64,000 nucleotides of DNA from Chiridota heheva (taxonomy: Eukaryota; Echinodermata; Holothuroidea; Apodida; Chiridotidae), in assembly GCA_020152595.1 (NCBI GenBank), contig JAIGNY010002044.1, positions 520,001 through 584,000 on the forward strand, given 5' to 3'. Under the pieces are notes generated by a model that had not been told where the DNA came from, made no database searches, and was given only the letters and a program-made list of their open reading frames with translations. Shown here piece after piece: positions 63,454 through 64,000 of this stretch. Every line of letters begins with the position of its first letter. The stretch's first letter is position 1. A program made the translations under genes and the position numbers.

Positions 63454-64000
63454 AAATTAAAAAGTTTGCAATTAATAGAAAAATATATTTAAAAAGTTGA
63501 ATTGTTTAGACAGACACGTATGTGGGAGGTAATGATCTCATGAATTGTAGACCAAATTTCTTGTCACAAGTTGACAAAATAACCTTCCGCTAGGAATTTA
63601 AAACCACTATTGAAATTGTCCATACTGTAGGCCTACTCTATGTCATTGAGAATACAAAAAATATAAAGGATTCTAATTGTACTAAAAGAATTTTTGAAGG
63701 TTGGTCAAGAATTGTTTAATTAGCTTCACAAATAATAATTTTAACCATTGTTATCCTGTAACAACGCTTCCATTTTAAAATCCCCCTCCCCGCACACTAT
63801 GATCATGCACTCAATGGCATAGCTAGGGCCCTACGGGCAGGGGGTGAATTGGGCTCTGTGGGCCCCTATGGTATATTGCTATAATGGGCCCAATAAGGGT
63901 GGACAGCTGACCCTCCTACCCCTCTTTAGTAACACCACTGCATGGCTGACTTAGAGTGTTGAAAATTTTGTCTCGTATTATCTTTTTAAATTAGGCTCAA
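63454..64000. other. no gene recognised
   Basis: AT-rich sequence to the window end. A word GGCATAGCTAGGGCCCTACG near 63815 is of a type common at repeat edges, but no element was delimited. Confidence 0.4.

Overview
The window is animal nuclear DNA: AT-rich, intron-containing, and crowded with interspersed repeats and decayed non-LTR retrotransposons. There are no operons, ribosome binding sites or other prokaryotic features. The only confidently identified cellular gene is the 3' part of a PCSK7-like proprotein convertase (kexin/furin family) on the + strand. Its catalytic-domain sequence is close to vertebrate PCSK7. Together with the many foldback (MITE-like) families and tRNA-derived repeats, this suggests a marine invertebrate deuterostome, for example an echinoderm or hemichordate. 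That taxonomic placement is inference with low confidence.

Layout. 1-2314: repeats, including a decayed THAP-like fragment, with no PCSK7 exon. 2315-20708: eight consecutive PCSK7 exons (2315-2415, 4354-4521, 9528-9741, 10524-10680, 14112-14206, 17241-17328, 18494-18611, 19830-20708). All have GT/AG borders and compatible phases. Together they encode about 605 residues: the end of the subtilisin domain with the catalytic Ser, the P domain, a transmembrane segment and an unusually long cytoplasmic tail. The introns hold MITE-like elements, LINE 3' tails and minisatellites. 20709-30000: the 3' flank, with a palindromic TTAA-flanked element, a transposon whose terminal repeat has grown into a 15-bp minisatellite, a 98-bp tandem array with a pol III B-box motif, a TGATCA-type minisatellite, and a small orphan terminal-exon candidate at 29834-29950. 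30100-31665: a decayed RNase H-bearing LINE and related tails. 31680-45300: repeats and minisatellites with no recognisable gene. 45367-45478: a candidate first coding exon with a signal peptide, possibly the start of a following gene. 46500-50000: a decayed minus-strand LINE between inverted arms. 50690-53545: a large inverted repeat around a 1-kb repeat that carries a tRNA-like segment. 54490-60620: three foldback elements built from GCTTGCAGCA subrepeats, and a decayed plus-strand LINE of CR1/L2 type at about 57405-59150. 60950-64000: further MITE-like elements, including a nested hAT-like element with an almost intact 8-bp target duplication.

Functionally, the window offers one secretory-pathway protease gene and a large sample of mobile-element biology. 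I did not find a definite new biological system. The best leads are the subrepeat-built foldback family, the minisatellite grown from a transposon end, the repeat family with embedded tRNA-like sequences, and two orphan exon candidates. All repeat-family assignments were made by reading copies against each other within this window, so identities were not measured and boundaries are approximate.
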